Position numbers and translations under genes: made by a program. Positions 39,501 to 51,700 of a DNA stretch of 64,000 nucleotides are shown in pieces; the first letter of the stretch is position 1; each line of letters starts with the position of its first letter. The notes beneath the pieces are model-generated. The model worked only from the letters and a program-made list of their open reading frames with translations. It did no database searches and was not told the DNA's origin. Source of the DNA: Caenorhabditis remanei (lineage: Eukaryota; Nematoda; Chromadorea; Rhabditida; Rhabditidae); the NCBI RefSeq assembly GCF_010183535.1, contig NC_071329.1:9548001-9612000 (forward strand), read 5' to 3'.

Positions 39501-39710
39501 TCTTATGAATTTTCTCGAATTAAACTGAAGTCTCTCTTTCTCCCTCTCTCGACTACTTCCCCATTTCAATAAAATGAAAAAGCTGACTAACCTGACTGTT
39601 GGTTCACCCAAAACCTCGTTTCTTGGTAATGTCTCTTCTTCTTGACACTTGATACCAGGTCCATCGAAACATAATAAAAGAAGAAGAAGCATTGAAAATC
39701 GCCAGTTCAT
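36599..39710 (-). CDS. Zona pellucida (ZP) domain transmembrane protein, cuticlin-like
   Basis: Exons 39710-39592, 38015-37919, 37865-37798, 37616-37331, 37278-37016, 36973-36724, 36676-36599 give 386 residues. Signal peptide (FSMLLLLLLCFDGPG), a short spacer, then a ZP module starting SCAADAIYVKLRTKSTFLGH with the usual Cys pattern (DKSCFQ, HEECMVP, FNMQCFHQ, GPSCSYEV, SWHCQNVY, ESCIMIESCQLIGG, SGCSKHE, FACQIRLHP, GECPKPKC). A basic cleavage motif RRKR, as in cuticlins and other ZP proteins, precedes an acidic stalk, one membrane span (VLIISILLTMALILITTTIV) and a short tail RRQKYEIASMS. ZP proteins polymerise extracellularly after cleavage and shape cuticle, alae or sensory-organ matrix. The specific cutl/dyf family member cannot be named. 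Intron 1 is 1.58 kb. Confidence 0.9.
38016..39591 (-). other. Large first intron of the ZP-domain gene
   Basis: The intron contains a minus-strand open frame at 38149-38427 (Lys-rich) that does not fit the ZP gene. Pyrimidine runs near 39160-39300 are on the + strand. No other structure recognised. Confidence 0.6.
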
Positions 39711-42700
39711 TTCCAACCGATTTATATGTGCTTTCTTTTGGTGCTACGACCACACGGGTCGGCTCCAATTTTCGTGTCTGCGCCGGCGAGAGCACGATGA
39801 CGGCCACGCCCACAAAAACGTTTATTTTGGTGTGAAGAGAAAGAAGAAGAAGAGATAATGAAAGAAATAGAGATTTAGAGAAAAGTGAGAAATGAGCAAA
39901 AAAGAGGTGTGAAATCAGATGAAACTGGAAAAACTCAGAATAGAAGAGAAGAGGTGTGTGGATGGAATATTAATGGCTTTGTTTAGCAATTGGTCGTTGA
40001 CGGATCTGACTGAATGAAAAATCTTCAGATTTTTAAACAAAAGACGGGTAATTTCAATTTTACTGTTTCAGAAAAGTAACTTTTCCATTTCCCTAATTAA
40101 CATCTTTTTGAAAACTTCGTTTCCCTACTGAATGCTACATTCAATCTCTACATTTTCCTGAACAAAAACAGTAACCCACTCAAATTTTGTTGCCAACTCG
40201 TCAGAGTTTGAGGTTTTACAGTTTTGTTCTAATTTCTATCCAAAGTCCAGAGAAAAAACAGCGAATCCGTTCTCTGATTCGATGTAAAAAGGGAAATGTC
40301 GGATAGTTCAAGTATGGAAAAGTATGGAAAATAAATACTTTCTTCTTCCAAAAAGTGACTAACGGCAGATGTTACGTAATTTGTGTCATTATCTATACTT
40401 ATAACACTTGACAAATATTTGCCACGAATGTCGGAAATTTACGACGGTTTCTGCATTAAACCTCATAGAAAAAACACTTCTTAAACTGATTTTTGAATCG
40501 AATAGAGGTTAATCAGGATGGAAAAAAGATAATATATTCAAATGAAGAAGGAATAATGTATCTACTTAGAAATGTTTTGAGAGAAGGTTTGGTAGCAAAA
40601 CGTGTTATTCAGAATGCTTGAAGTAGAAAAAGAAGTTTTAAAAATAGATAAGAACTACGGAAACATACAGAATACTTCACGAAGAAGAAAGAAAAAAGAA
40701 TAACAATACGAGAATAAGAATAAGGTTACGAATAGAAAGAAGCACGGCTCTTCTTTTCACTGCCTTTTCATCTGAAATGTGAATCCTTTTTCTATTCTCA
40801 GTTGACTGAAATTAGATTATCTTTGTAAAAGAGGCCTTTCTACTACTTTTTTGTCCAATAAATATGACATAATGAATTCGTAATAGTGATTGGAATGGAT
40901 AACGATGAAGAAGAATGTTTAGGAACAACAATAAGAAAAGACAAGGTGATCAGATGAATGGGCGGTACATACTCAGAAAAAAACGGTCGGAAGAAGTTAG
41001 GAAGAAGATGGAGAAGGAGGAGGATGAAGCTTGCGCAATCCATGAAGATAAACGGGATTGTATGGAGGGAATGAAAACGAAAAAAAGTTGGAATATTTGG
41101 AGAAGAAAACTCGAAAAGTGTCAACTTTTGAAACAAATTATGGGTAGTCAAACAGTCCCAGAAGTCTTATTTTTCAACTAGTTGAGAATGGAAATGAAGA
41201 AGTTGACACATTTCAAAAAATGGTTGATGTTTGGAAAAAAACAAAAAGGAATACTTTTCTGAGTGACATTCCCCAAGAGAGACTTCATGATGGAGACAAA
41301 TGTCAGTTTTTGATGATCACAGATTTGAAAGAATTATTTGAATTTTTGTGAATTTAGAGACAACGCAAGCTTCTTTTTCTTTCTCCATTTTCGGGTGTCG
41401 AAATAACCGAATTCCTGTCGAGATGGGTAACGATAAGAAGAAGAAGTGTTGCGCAACGGGGTCTTCAGAAGAAAACGTCAACGACCTTTTAGAAGAAAAA
41501 CGACGGAGGGAAAAGCTGAATGAATAGTTAAAGCAGGAGACAAAAAAAAACGAGGAAACCATGATAATCGAATTATACTTTTTCGTTTTTTTTAGTTTTG
41601 TTCGTCTGCCATTACCAACCATTCCTGCAACCATGAAACTATCAAAAAGTGCTTTGCCGTGGAATCATTCAGATTTTATGATTAGTCCTTTTTCTCTGTG
41701 TAAGTAGATCATAAACTCGGAACAATTAACTACGGCTATTAGGTTTCTAATGACGAAATTACGGGGGATTTCCAATGGGCATTTGTTTTTTGTTGTAATC
41801 AGTGAGGAAATTGGGTGTAAGATCATTCATGGAGAGACTGGAACTGTATGGAGATATGGGAGTGGTGAGAGAAGAGATCAATGAGCATGAAGGAGATAGA
41901 AATGGATGGAGATTTACAGTTTGAGATTGAAGTGTATTTCGTTGAATCAAATTAACATAAATCATAAATATGAGGTCAATCAATCAATTGAAATGTATTT
42001 TCAGATTCAAGAGACTTAATGATGATGCTTGACATGAATTAGAGATTTCAGGCAGTTCGGTTTGATTCGAAAATTAGTTGAGAATCGTTTGAAAATGCTG
42101 GAAGTCATAAAGACTGTATAAATTCATAATGAATTGAAAATGAGTATGGATTCATTCGGAAAAATTAATGAAAGTTGTAAAAAATGATACAATTTAACTC
42201 TGTGTGTTGCAACTAAACAGTTTCCTTTTTCTCGAGATAGTATAGTGGACTGTTGGATTTCCAGTTTGCTTTAATAAAATCGGTCATTCTATCTCTTACT
42301 TCTCTTCCAAATCCTGAAGTAACTAGTTACCATAACCTCTATGCTTCTCCTTCTTTTCAACCTCTTCCAATTGACTTAACATATTAATGCAAAAAGAGAA
42401 AAAGTAATCGTAAAAAAGAGAGAGAAATGGTGTCAAAGAGAAAGAAAAAGGAGATGTGAAGCATAAATGGAAGGCAACTCGGTCGTCAATAATTAACCGA
42501 AACGCAGAGAGTTGTGCTCGCCTCCGGAATGAAAATTCCTTGACTTGCCCTCTGTTGTTTCGAGACTTTCGAGCCATTATTCATGCTTCCTGACTGCTTT
42601 GCATATTAGCGGGAGATGAGAAGCAAAGAGAGGGGACGAATTCGTTCTCGGATGGGTATAGAAGGCGTCGAGGAATAATTAGTAAGGAGAAAAATAAGAA

Positions 42701-42879
42701 GAAGAAGACAGGAGAGCTCGTATTTCCGACTGATGAAGGATATGTGACATGACAGTTGAAAAAGAAATGGGTGTTCTGGAGTTGGAAGAGTAATCGAAAC
42801 TACTTTAATATTCTAATAAGAAAATTATTATAAAGGAAGAGAAAATGTTACAAACGGAAAAAGAAAATATGAGTTAATA

Positions 42880-42896
42880 GAGAGAGAGAGAGAGAA
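42880..42896. repeat. (AG)n simple repeat
   Basis: Uninterrupted AG dinucleotide run in a purine-rich non-coding stretch. Confidence 0.85.
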
Positions 42897-43910
42897 CGAT
42901 ATGGATCAACATCTGAGAAATACATTTTTCAGTATCAAACGGAAACTTTTGATCTGAAGACTTGCAAGCAACTGAACTATCATTTGAATCTTATCTGAGA
43001 ATTATGAGCACTGATTCACTCTGAAATCTGATAACCTATGTGGATAACTTCCTAGTTTACAGAGTAATTTCTAGCGCAGAAAGTAAAAACAAATTAAGTG
43101 TCTTAATATCAATGAGAACGAAAGTTTTAAAAATACATACGAATAGAGTTATTCGAAAAAAAGAAATCTTGTGAGAAATATGGAAATTTCAGCAAACAGT
43201 ATAAAATTTTTTGAGTCTAGTATCTCACCATGAATCATATTGACATTCTGGCAGAGGGTATTTCACAATATTATCAAATATGGTTTGAGAAAAAGGACTT
43301 AAAATAAGAAAAAGGGAAACTGGAATCCAAAAACCAATCCACCTATTCTTAGAAACATTCAGAAGGCGAGTGAAAGTTTTCTAAATTTTTTGATTAAAAA
43401 TTGGCGACCGTTACAATGTATACTCTGTGTCTGAGAGTAATAGAAAGTAGGAGGTGTCTAAGTGGTTATAACAGTAACACACCTCATTCCGACGTCGCGT
43501 TTATAATAATAGCTAAATGGTGTACAAGGCGCTGCTTCTTCTTTTTCTTATTCACTCAATTAGTCACGCCCTTATCTCTGCGTCTCTTTTGTCTCTCATC
43601 TCTCGAGAATAAGTCACTCTTTTGAAGCTGTAAACCGTAAGGAATGAGGGGATGATTAACCAGGCAAATGGAATGAGACACTCAGTCTGGACGGTCGGAC
43701 AGAACGGCAGGAACAATTGAAACGAGTTGAAGTTTTAACGCTGTTGACATTCTCTTTTTCTCTCTCTTCCTGGAGGTTTTTTTGCTTCTTCGAACCGTGA
43801 GAAAATTCGTTTTCCGTCACATCAATAGACATGCCAACTACAAATTGAAGACGTCGGGAAGTGACCCCCACAAGGTCGGAGACGTTTTCTTCCAAATAAC
43901 AATTATCTGA

Positions 43911-43938
43911 AGAAGAAGAAGAAGAAGAAGAAGAAGAA
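43911..43938. repeat. (GAA)n simple repeat
   Basis: About nine GAA units. On the minus strand it creates a poly-Ser run in an open frame at 43656-44006, which is therefore not good evidence of a gene. Confidence 0.85.
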
Positions 43939-45710
43939 CTGGAAGAGAATTTTGTTCGTCGAGAGAGAGTGGAAAAAATGGAAAAGAGAACATAATTGCA
44001 GCTCAATTCGTATTATTTTCAAGAGCAGAAAGGGGAAGAATAGAGAATGACTTTATGGAAAGAGGCTTTGAAATGTCAAAAACAGTGGAACTTCAAGGGA
44101 AAAACAGAAAAATTTCAGATTTTAAAAGCGGTTCAATAGAAAATAGTCGTTTGAAAAGGAGTGATGCAAAAAAGTTAAATTAATTCCAGTCAAAAGAACA
44201 GAAGATTTCTTCGAAAATTAGATAAAAAAATATATAGATAAAATACGGGAAATATCAATTTCTGGAAACTGCCGAAACAGTTTGTGAATAAGAATTCATA
44301 TTCTATTCGAGAGTCATCGTTGAATCAATCTTACAAAAAAGAAGGAAACCACAAAGAAAGCTAATAAATTAATGAGAAAGAAAATATATTGGAGATGAAA
44401 AAATAGATAGACGGATTATTATGAGAATATTTCAATAACGACGGAGAAAGAAATAAATGGATGCGGACAACATCTGATTCCCGAAAGATGTTCAATTTGA
44501 AAACGAATCAGGAAATCAAATGAGTTGAGGTAGACGTTATAGAAATTTCAGAAGTCAATTTGTCCCATAACATATAATTCTCACCAAATTTATAAGCAGT
44601 TTTTGCAGAGGATAGTTCAAGTTTCTTCGGTTTTTAGTTAATTCTGAGTTATCGAAAGGTGCCTGTAAACTGTGTCTTCTCTTCTAGCTTTTTCGAGTTC
44701 TTTTATAGAAAAGTCGTAAAATTCAAAAAGTTGTCATAAATCCTTTCACCTTCTCAGTGTTTCTTTTGATGTTCCACGACATGGATCATCGCTTTTCACA
44801 ACTTTCTCTTCGAATACACTCACTAATCTTCTCTGAAAATCTTATTTTTGCAACAGGTAATAGTGTGACAAAAAAGGTTGCATAATCGGATTGAAACATG
44901 GAATCAGATAGCATCTGATTCGTATTCGGAAAACGTCAAAAAGGTGGGTGATCGTATCGAAAAAAGGGTGAGTGAAAAGAGGGAAGAAGCATCTCCGACA
45001 CTTAACGAAATGGGCGGTACAGTAGTCTAAAAACGATTGTGTACTTGAAAAAAAGAAAATATGAGATTGTATGAGACAGTGAAAGTTGTGAAAGAGAATG
45101 GTGGCAGAAAATGGAAAATAGGCGAAAGAAATGATCATGGATAAGTGGAGTTATCAAAGGCTGATTCATTGGTTTTTTATTTGGAGAGAAGGTTCCTGTA
45201 TCCTATTCCACGTCATCGATTTCAAAAAGTAAAGAATAGAAGGCGGAAGAAGGAAAAGAACATCAGATTAACGCATGTTTGAGCGGATTTGAAACCTGAA
45301 CAGAGAACTGTAATGGTCAAGTAGTAGGAAGAGGTGAATGTATGTTTTGTTGCAAAAGAATAGAAACAGAGACTGATTGCGGTGTGTTCGTTTTGTGAGG
45401 CAAACCAGTTAGTTAAGGATAGTGGTGTTTAGCCGCATAATAATAAGGGAAAAAGAGAAAAAAAGAGGATGAAAAGAGGAGGTGATGGACATCGTTTTTG
45501 GAATGGTAATCTGTAAACTTCCTGAAACACTATAAACATTTTATATTTAAATCAGACAAATAAAAAAATCATTGACCGCCAAGTTTAGTTATCACAAATA
45601 TGCAGAGAAACGGGATAGTCGGGAATATGTACAAAGAAGAGGGACCCAGAGTAGCTAAAGCAGACACAAGAATAATTAAAAACGAATGAAATTATGAGGG
45701 AATGATCAAA

Positions 45711-48700
45711 TTAAATGGGGAGTACGGTAGAAGAAGTGGATCGTCGAAGGAACGAAGTGAACAGTGACGTCATGAAGAAGAGTCCACGCTCCCCACCAGG
45801 CACATATGACAGTACGTACCTGAAATGATATGATTTTAATATTCAGTTGAAAATAAATGTTGGTGAAATTGAGATAATTTTTTCTAGTCGCTTTGATTTT
45901 CCGTTTTCTGGAAACCCCGTCAATTGACTTTCTGCCAAATTGCAAAATGAGAATCTTGTATTTCAGTTTTGTTGAACATGCATTCTCAAATTTCCAAAAT
46001 GATCTTCACACTTTTGACTTTTCATCTTCAAATGAGTTCAATTTTTCCAGCAGGAATGTATAAAAGAAATCTGGAGTACGGTATCCCTGTCGAGCATGTT
46101 ACTTCTCACAACCCAGGAAAACTATTTTTTCGAACTTTCTCGTTGTTTCTTCGAAGTTTATTTCCTCTTTGTCTGTTTTTCTTCTCGAAACATGTCAATC
46201 AAAGTGTTTTGAACCTTGTGACTTGGTCACCTGTCGTGATTCAATCATTGAGCATTTAATTGCTTTGATATCCGTTCACTATCAACCGACTCCCATCCAC
46301 CACCCAGATTTAATTTCCTTTAAATGTTTCGTTCTAAACTTTTCCAATCTATCAGAAGTCCATTCATTCGACGTCATCTTCTTCCCATTGGATCGAATCT
46401 GGTTTCCAAATTCTCACCGTTATAGACCCACCAAAGTTCTTTTTCATTCATAGTAATTTGATGCGTGGATTGACATAAAGATATTTCGTCAAAAAACGTC
46501 TGAGCTCATCTTCAGTTACCAAACTACAATTTATGTCGACGTGTTTCTAGTAAAATTGTTTTCTCAAAAAAGGCGGTCAAGGGTACTCTCGCCCACAAAC
46601 AAAAAACGTCGTCTATCAATCAGTTTTGCACAGTGAGTGGGCTTAGCGGTTTTAACGGGCCACAAGGGATTTGATCACATTTTTGTTGCGGTTTGTTTTA
46701 CTGCTTTGTTGAAAAATGGTACTTGTCTAAACAAAAAGAAAAGCATTATGGTGATATTTCCTTTCAAATGATTCTGAGAAACAACATCCAGATGTTGAAA
46801 AGGTCCCATATTATTTGGTCTTTTCGAACTCTCACGCAGGTAACTTGAACGGAGTTAACCCTCAGCTGTCACCTCGCGTCATTCTGTCATTTATCGTCTA
46901 GACGTCATTTAGTATTCATGTTTTCTTAAAACGGATATTCGTTCTTTTCAAAACAAAAAAATAAATTTTGCTAACAATGGCCTCCGACTAGCAACAAACC
47001 CTAATTGTTGCTTGTTCGCATGCAAATTCAACCAACAACTGAAACTCTAATGAACAAAGAAAACGAAGTTTTTTTCAATGATCAGTTCACATTCCAACTA
47101 ATTCTGGTATTTAGAATCACATGTCGCATTTCTTTTTTTTTCGACGTGATTCTGAGTAACAAACTAGCATTTTTCTTCCCGATCTTGGCTCTCGATAAAT
47201 GCAATTTACTGGTTTGAAAGCTAGCCCGAAATTAATTAAATTTCCTTCTCTCATTCTTTTTTCTCTCTTTCTCAGTAATCTGTGTCCCCGGAATAAAATG
47301 AAAAATAACTAACCATACGAGAGTAAATCCTTGGAAAATGGCAGCGATCAGTGTGAAGATTGTGCTCTTGAGCTGCAAGATTATTTATTTTAAAGGTTGA
47401 TTTTATATAGATCATTTTGTTATTTTTGTTGGTTTTTTTTAAAGAATAACATTTATATTTACTCTTCTCAAACTCATGTAGGAGGATCCTTTCGCTATGA
47501 ATATGTACACATCAAATCAGATTTATTTTGATGAAAAGTAGTCTCGACGCCTCAAATATTCTGGAGGATTCTCTCACGTGCATTATTTGTGAGATGGGAG
47601 GTCAAAATATATCAACTTTTAACCTATTGAAGACCAAGTGAATCAACGTGCTTCTTCTGAGGATACAATTCTACTTCCGAAAATAACTCTTTGACCTCGT
47701 CACGTTTTCCATATCACCACTATCCCCATACATTCTCCCATTCAAAAACCCTATTCCAAAGAGATTGTCTTTGTGGCGGCAGAGCGAAATGCCAAACACA
47801 CTGAAAAATCATGAGCTCTTTCTTCTTTTCTCGAAACGAATCTCATTCGATTAGGCAGCCAAGGACTCACTTTAAAGTACTTTCAGGCACTTGTTTTCTA
47901 TTTTTTTCCCCCGATTCCCCGTTGCCCGAACTCGTGTTTTGCTGTGAGGAATGTCTGCTTTTTTCTTCTTTTCTTCTTCAAATCAACATCTCATTTTTCA
48001 CTTGTGAACTCATTACATTCGTCACATACAACTTCAAACCCCATTCCACCTTTTTGTCGTTCTTTAAATGTGAAAAAGCTTTTAACCGCCCACTACAGTA
48101 CTCCACCACGTCATTGTCCCAAAAAAGAAAAAGAAGGAGAGAACAAAACACGTTGATGATGATAACTCAATTAGTAAGCGTCTTGGTGACCGCCTATTAC
48201 TTGTTCTCAATGTGTAAATTAGGCGTCTTCTTTCCCCTACCAAAACAATTTTTGTGAAGTGAGAGCAACCGAAAACGAAGAAAAAAAAAGAGCCTACATG
48301 TACCATTTTGTCATATTTATGGGCGGTTAAGGAGTCAACGGAAAGCCCAAATTCAGTCAATTTCCAGGCATCCCGACCCTTCTTGCATTCATAAATTCAG
48401 TTGACGTCTGGTTTTCTGGTTTTCAGAAGAAATGAAATAAGAAGGAAAGGAGAAAGAAAAACCAAGAGGAAACAGCCGAACAAAATGCTTGTGGGGTGCA
48501 TTTAATCGAATCAAATCAAGAAACGACAGCTTCCAATTATAGTTTCTTTCTTGCACCAAACGAACATTCGTTTTGTCAGAACATTGAGCGGAAAAGTTTC
48601 CTGGGAATAAAAAACAGAAGTCGTGGATCATCAAAAGCACATGGCGACCAGATGACCTGGGATTAATAGTTGTGATTTCGATGGGAATACGCGGAGGATT

Positions 48701-51700
48701 TTTCTTGAGATAATCCGAGTATTCACTCATTTCTTTTTTATCCCGGCTGACAAGTTTTCAATCTTTACTGACACTCGGAAATTGATCTTCTGATTCGATT
48801 TCCTTTTCCTTGGCGTCTCATAAATATTCCTTTTCATTTCTTGCAAAAAGAAGGAACATGTATGTATATCCCTTGGGATTTCAGTGTTCTTTTCAGTGAT
48901 CTGACCAATTCATCTACCAAACCTTCTTTTTTTCAAATAGTATGTACTCCGAACTACACGAAGATAATTTATATAAGTATATACATCTGGCTGAAAACAA
49001 CCAAAAAGTGGAGGAAAAGGAAGTAATCGGAAGTTACGAAACGAGCACGCAAAGCTTCCTTTTTGGAAAGGACCTTCCTTCTTTTCTCCTGTTAAATCCT
49101 CGAATCTTGATCAGATTCACGGACAAACTTCACTACACACCGGAAGAAACAGGGTCAGCTGACCCCAATGAAATTCCGACTGTTGCCCCCGAGAGAAAAC
49201 GACATGTCTATCCTTTCTAACTTCACTTATAAAAAGAAAAAGAGCAAGATATCATGTTATCGAGGGGACAAGTGAGAGCTCTCTATAATTATCACTTGTC
49301 TCAGATCAATGGAACATGAGGATGACAACACAAGTAGTTTCCATGTTCACGTGTCAATATATGAGGTCAATAGGGGCCTTCCTGTTGTCTAGTTGAATGA
49401 TATATCATTCTGACCTATTAAACATCAAATCTCAATTTCAACCAATCCATCCACCTGTCTCGCAGAAGGAGACATAACCAATTTTCGTTTCACTGCAATA
49501 CAATTTTTTGCTGTATTTCCGGAGTTCAGTGGTCTATTCCATTTTAAAGATGACGTAAAAACCTATTCCAGCCAACGAGAATGACAAATACTTAAGACGC
49601 ACTCTCTGACTCGTTCGATCACCCGTAGGCACACGAAAAAAGTTGACCATCTCCGATTTGCCTATAATTTCGATCAAAGATAGTATCAAGTGTTCTCAGC
49701 AAATTGGGGTACTTTTTGGCCGGGTCCGTCACCTGGGTACCTAGGAAAATCAAAAAATCGATATTTTTCGAAAATTTTTCCTGAAGTAGTTAGGAATGAA
49801 ATCTCAACGGGAAGTTATTGCAGACACAATTTTAAGCATTTTTTGTGTTCAGAAGAAAATTCCAGCTCAACACCTTCATTGTGAAAATTTTCAAAATATA
49901 TGAAATTTTGGGGTTTTTTTCATAAAATCGTTTTTATCTCGGCAGCGACCCGAGAAGACGGGGTTTTTTATTTGATATTCGAAATCTGCATAAAATTTGG
50001 TATTGGACACATACTATCCCTACTCGTAACTCTAGACCCAAAGAACGGTTTTTTAGGGAGAATGAGAAAAACTGTCATTTCAATTTTCAAGTCCTTCCAG
50101 TAAATTATTTTTGATGTTTCAAAATAATGGTTTTTTGAAGTTTTTTATTTAATCATGCCATTTTTATTCAGTTCCGGTACAATTTTCGATCATACCACAA
50201 AATTTTTTTCGAAAAATTGAATTTTTTTGATTTTTGAAAATTTTCTCCCGAATTGAATCATTCCGACTGAAATATTAAGGATAGCATTATAAAATCAGAA
50301 GAATATAACTGGAATATTCTTTAAGTTCATAAAAAACTTGATTCCCACTGTCGGGCCACCTGCTACTTACGTGTTCATGGTGAAATTCAGCTAAATTTTC
50401 AACTTGGGAAGTTGGTGTAACGGTACTTCATACTTGCAACGTTATTCGAAAGGGAATTGCGGTGAATATGACAGGAATAGTGAGAAAACGGCAAAAATTG
50501 ATAGATTCTGCAAGATTTTCAAAAAATAACTTGAATAGTTTTTTCCTGATATCCATAAAAAGGTCAGACCATTGAACATTTATGAGTCCTAATTTTTTAA
50601 AGCTTTTTTTGGAAATCTTGCTGAATCTATCAATTTTTGCAGTTTTCTCACTATTCCTGTCATATTCATCACAATTCCCTGTCAAATAACGTTGCAATTA
50701 TGAAGTACCGTTGCACCAACTTCCCAAGTTGAAAATTTCGCTGAATTTCACCATGAACACGTAAGTAGCAGGTGACCCGACAATGGGAATCAAGTTTTTT
50801 ATGAACCTAAAAAATATTCCAGTTATATTCTCCTGATTTTATAATGCTATCCTTAACATTTCAGTCGGAATGGTTCAATTCGGGAGAAAATTTTCAAAAA
50901 TCAAAAAATTCAATTTTTCGAAAAAATTTTTGTGGTATGATCGAAAATTGTACCGGAACTGAATAAAAATGGCATGATTGAATAAAAAACTTCAAAAAAC
51001 CATTATTTTGAAACATCAAAAATAATTTACTGGAAGGACTTGAAAATTGAAATGACAGTTTTTCTCATTCTCCCTAAAAAATCTTTTTTTGGGTCTAGAG
51101 ATACGAGTAGGGATAGTATGTGTCCAATACCAAATTTTATGCAGATTTCGAATATCAAATAAAAAACCCCGTCTTCTCGGGTCGCTGCCGAGATAAAAAC
51201 GATTTTATGAAAAAAACCCCAAAATTTCATATATTTTGAAAATTTTCACAATGAAGGTGTTGAGCTGGAATTTTCTTCTGAACACAAAACATGCTTAAAA
51301 TAGTGTCTGCAATAACTTCCCGTTGAGATTTCATTCCTAACTACTTCAGGAAAAATTTTCGAAAAATATCGATTTTTTGATTTTCCTAGGTACCCAGGTG
51401 ACGGACCCGGCCAAAAAGTACCTCAATTTGCTGAAGACACTTGATACTATCTTTGATCAAAATTATAGGCAAATCGGAAATGGTCAACTTTTTTCGTGTG
51501 CCTACGGTCAGTTGATCGATGCTCGATTGACTCAGAGAGTGCGTCTTAAACCTCAACCTCTTTTCCTTTCATTTTCGTCAATCATCCAACATCTCTCCCA
51601 TAAATAAACTTGACATTTCGATATATTTGCAACGGTATCACGCGACCTAATTTAAGTTTTGCATGTTGTGCTCTGAAAGAGATTTTTCTTTCAATTAATC

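Larger units (their letters stand above)
39711..45710. other. Six-kilobase gene-poor, purine-rich region
   Basis: No gene supported. The + strand is markedly A/G-rich (AGAAGAAGA, GAAAAAG runs), the complement of the pattern at 8-17 kb, and contains an (AG) repeat at 42880-42896 and a (GAA) repeat at 43911-43938. It lies upstream of the ZP gene and downstream of sftd-3, both on the minus strand, so leftward transcription through part of it is possible. Open frames such as 40915-41181 and 43656-44006 are low-complexity by-products of these tracts. Confidence 0.5.

Noticed and set aside
43449..43520. tRNA-like A-box (TAAGTGGTTATAAC)
   Set aside because: No matching B-box (GGTTCRANNCC) or acceptor stem downstream.
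43656..44006. Poly-Ser minus-strand open frame
   Set aside because: Generated by the (GAA)n repeat; no splice or homology support.
49900..51230. Two 67-residue open frames with almost identical sequence
   Set aside because: They are the mirrored arms of the palindrome, not duplicated genes.
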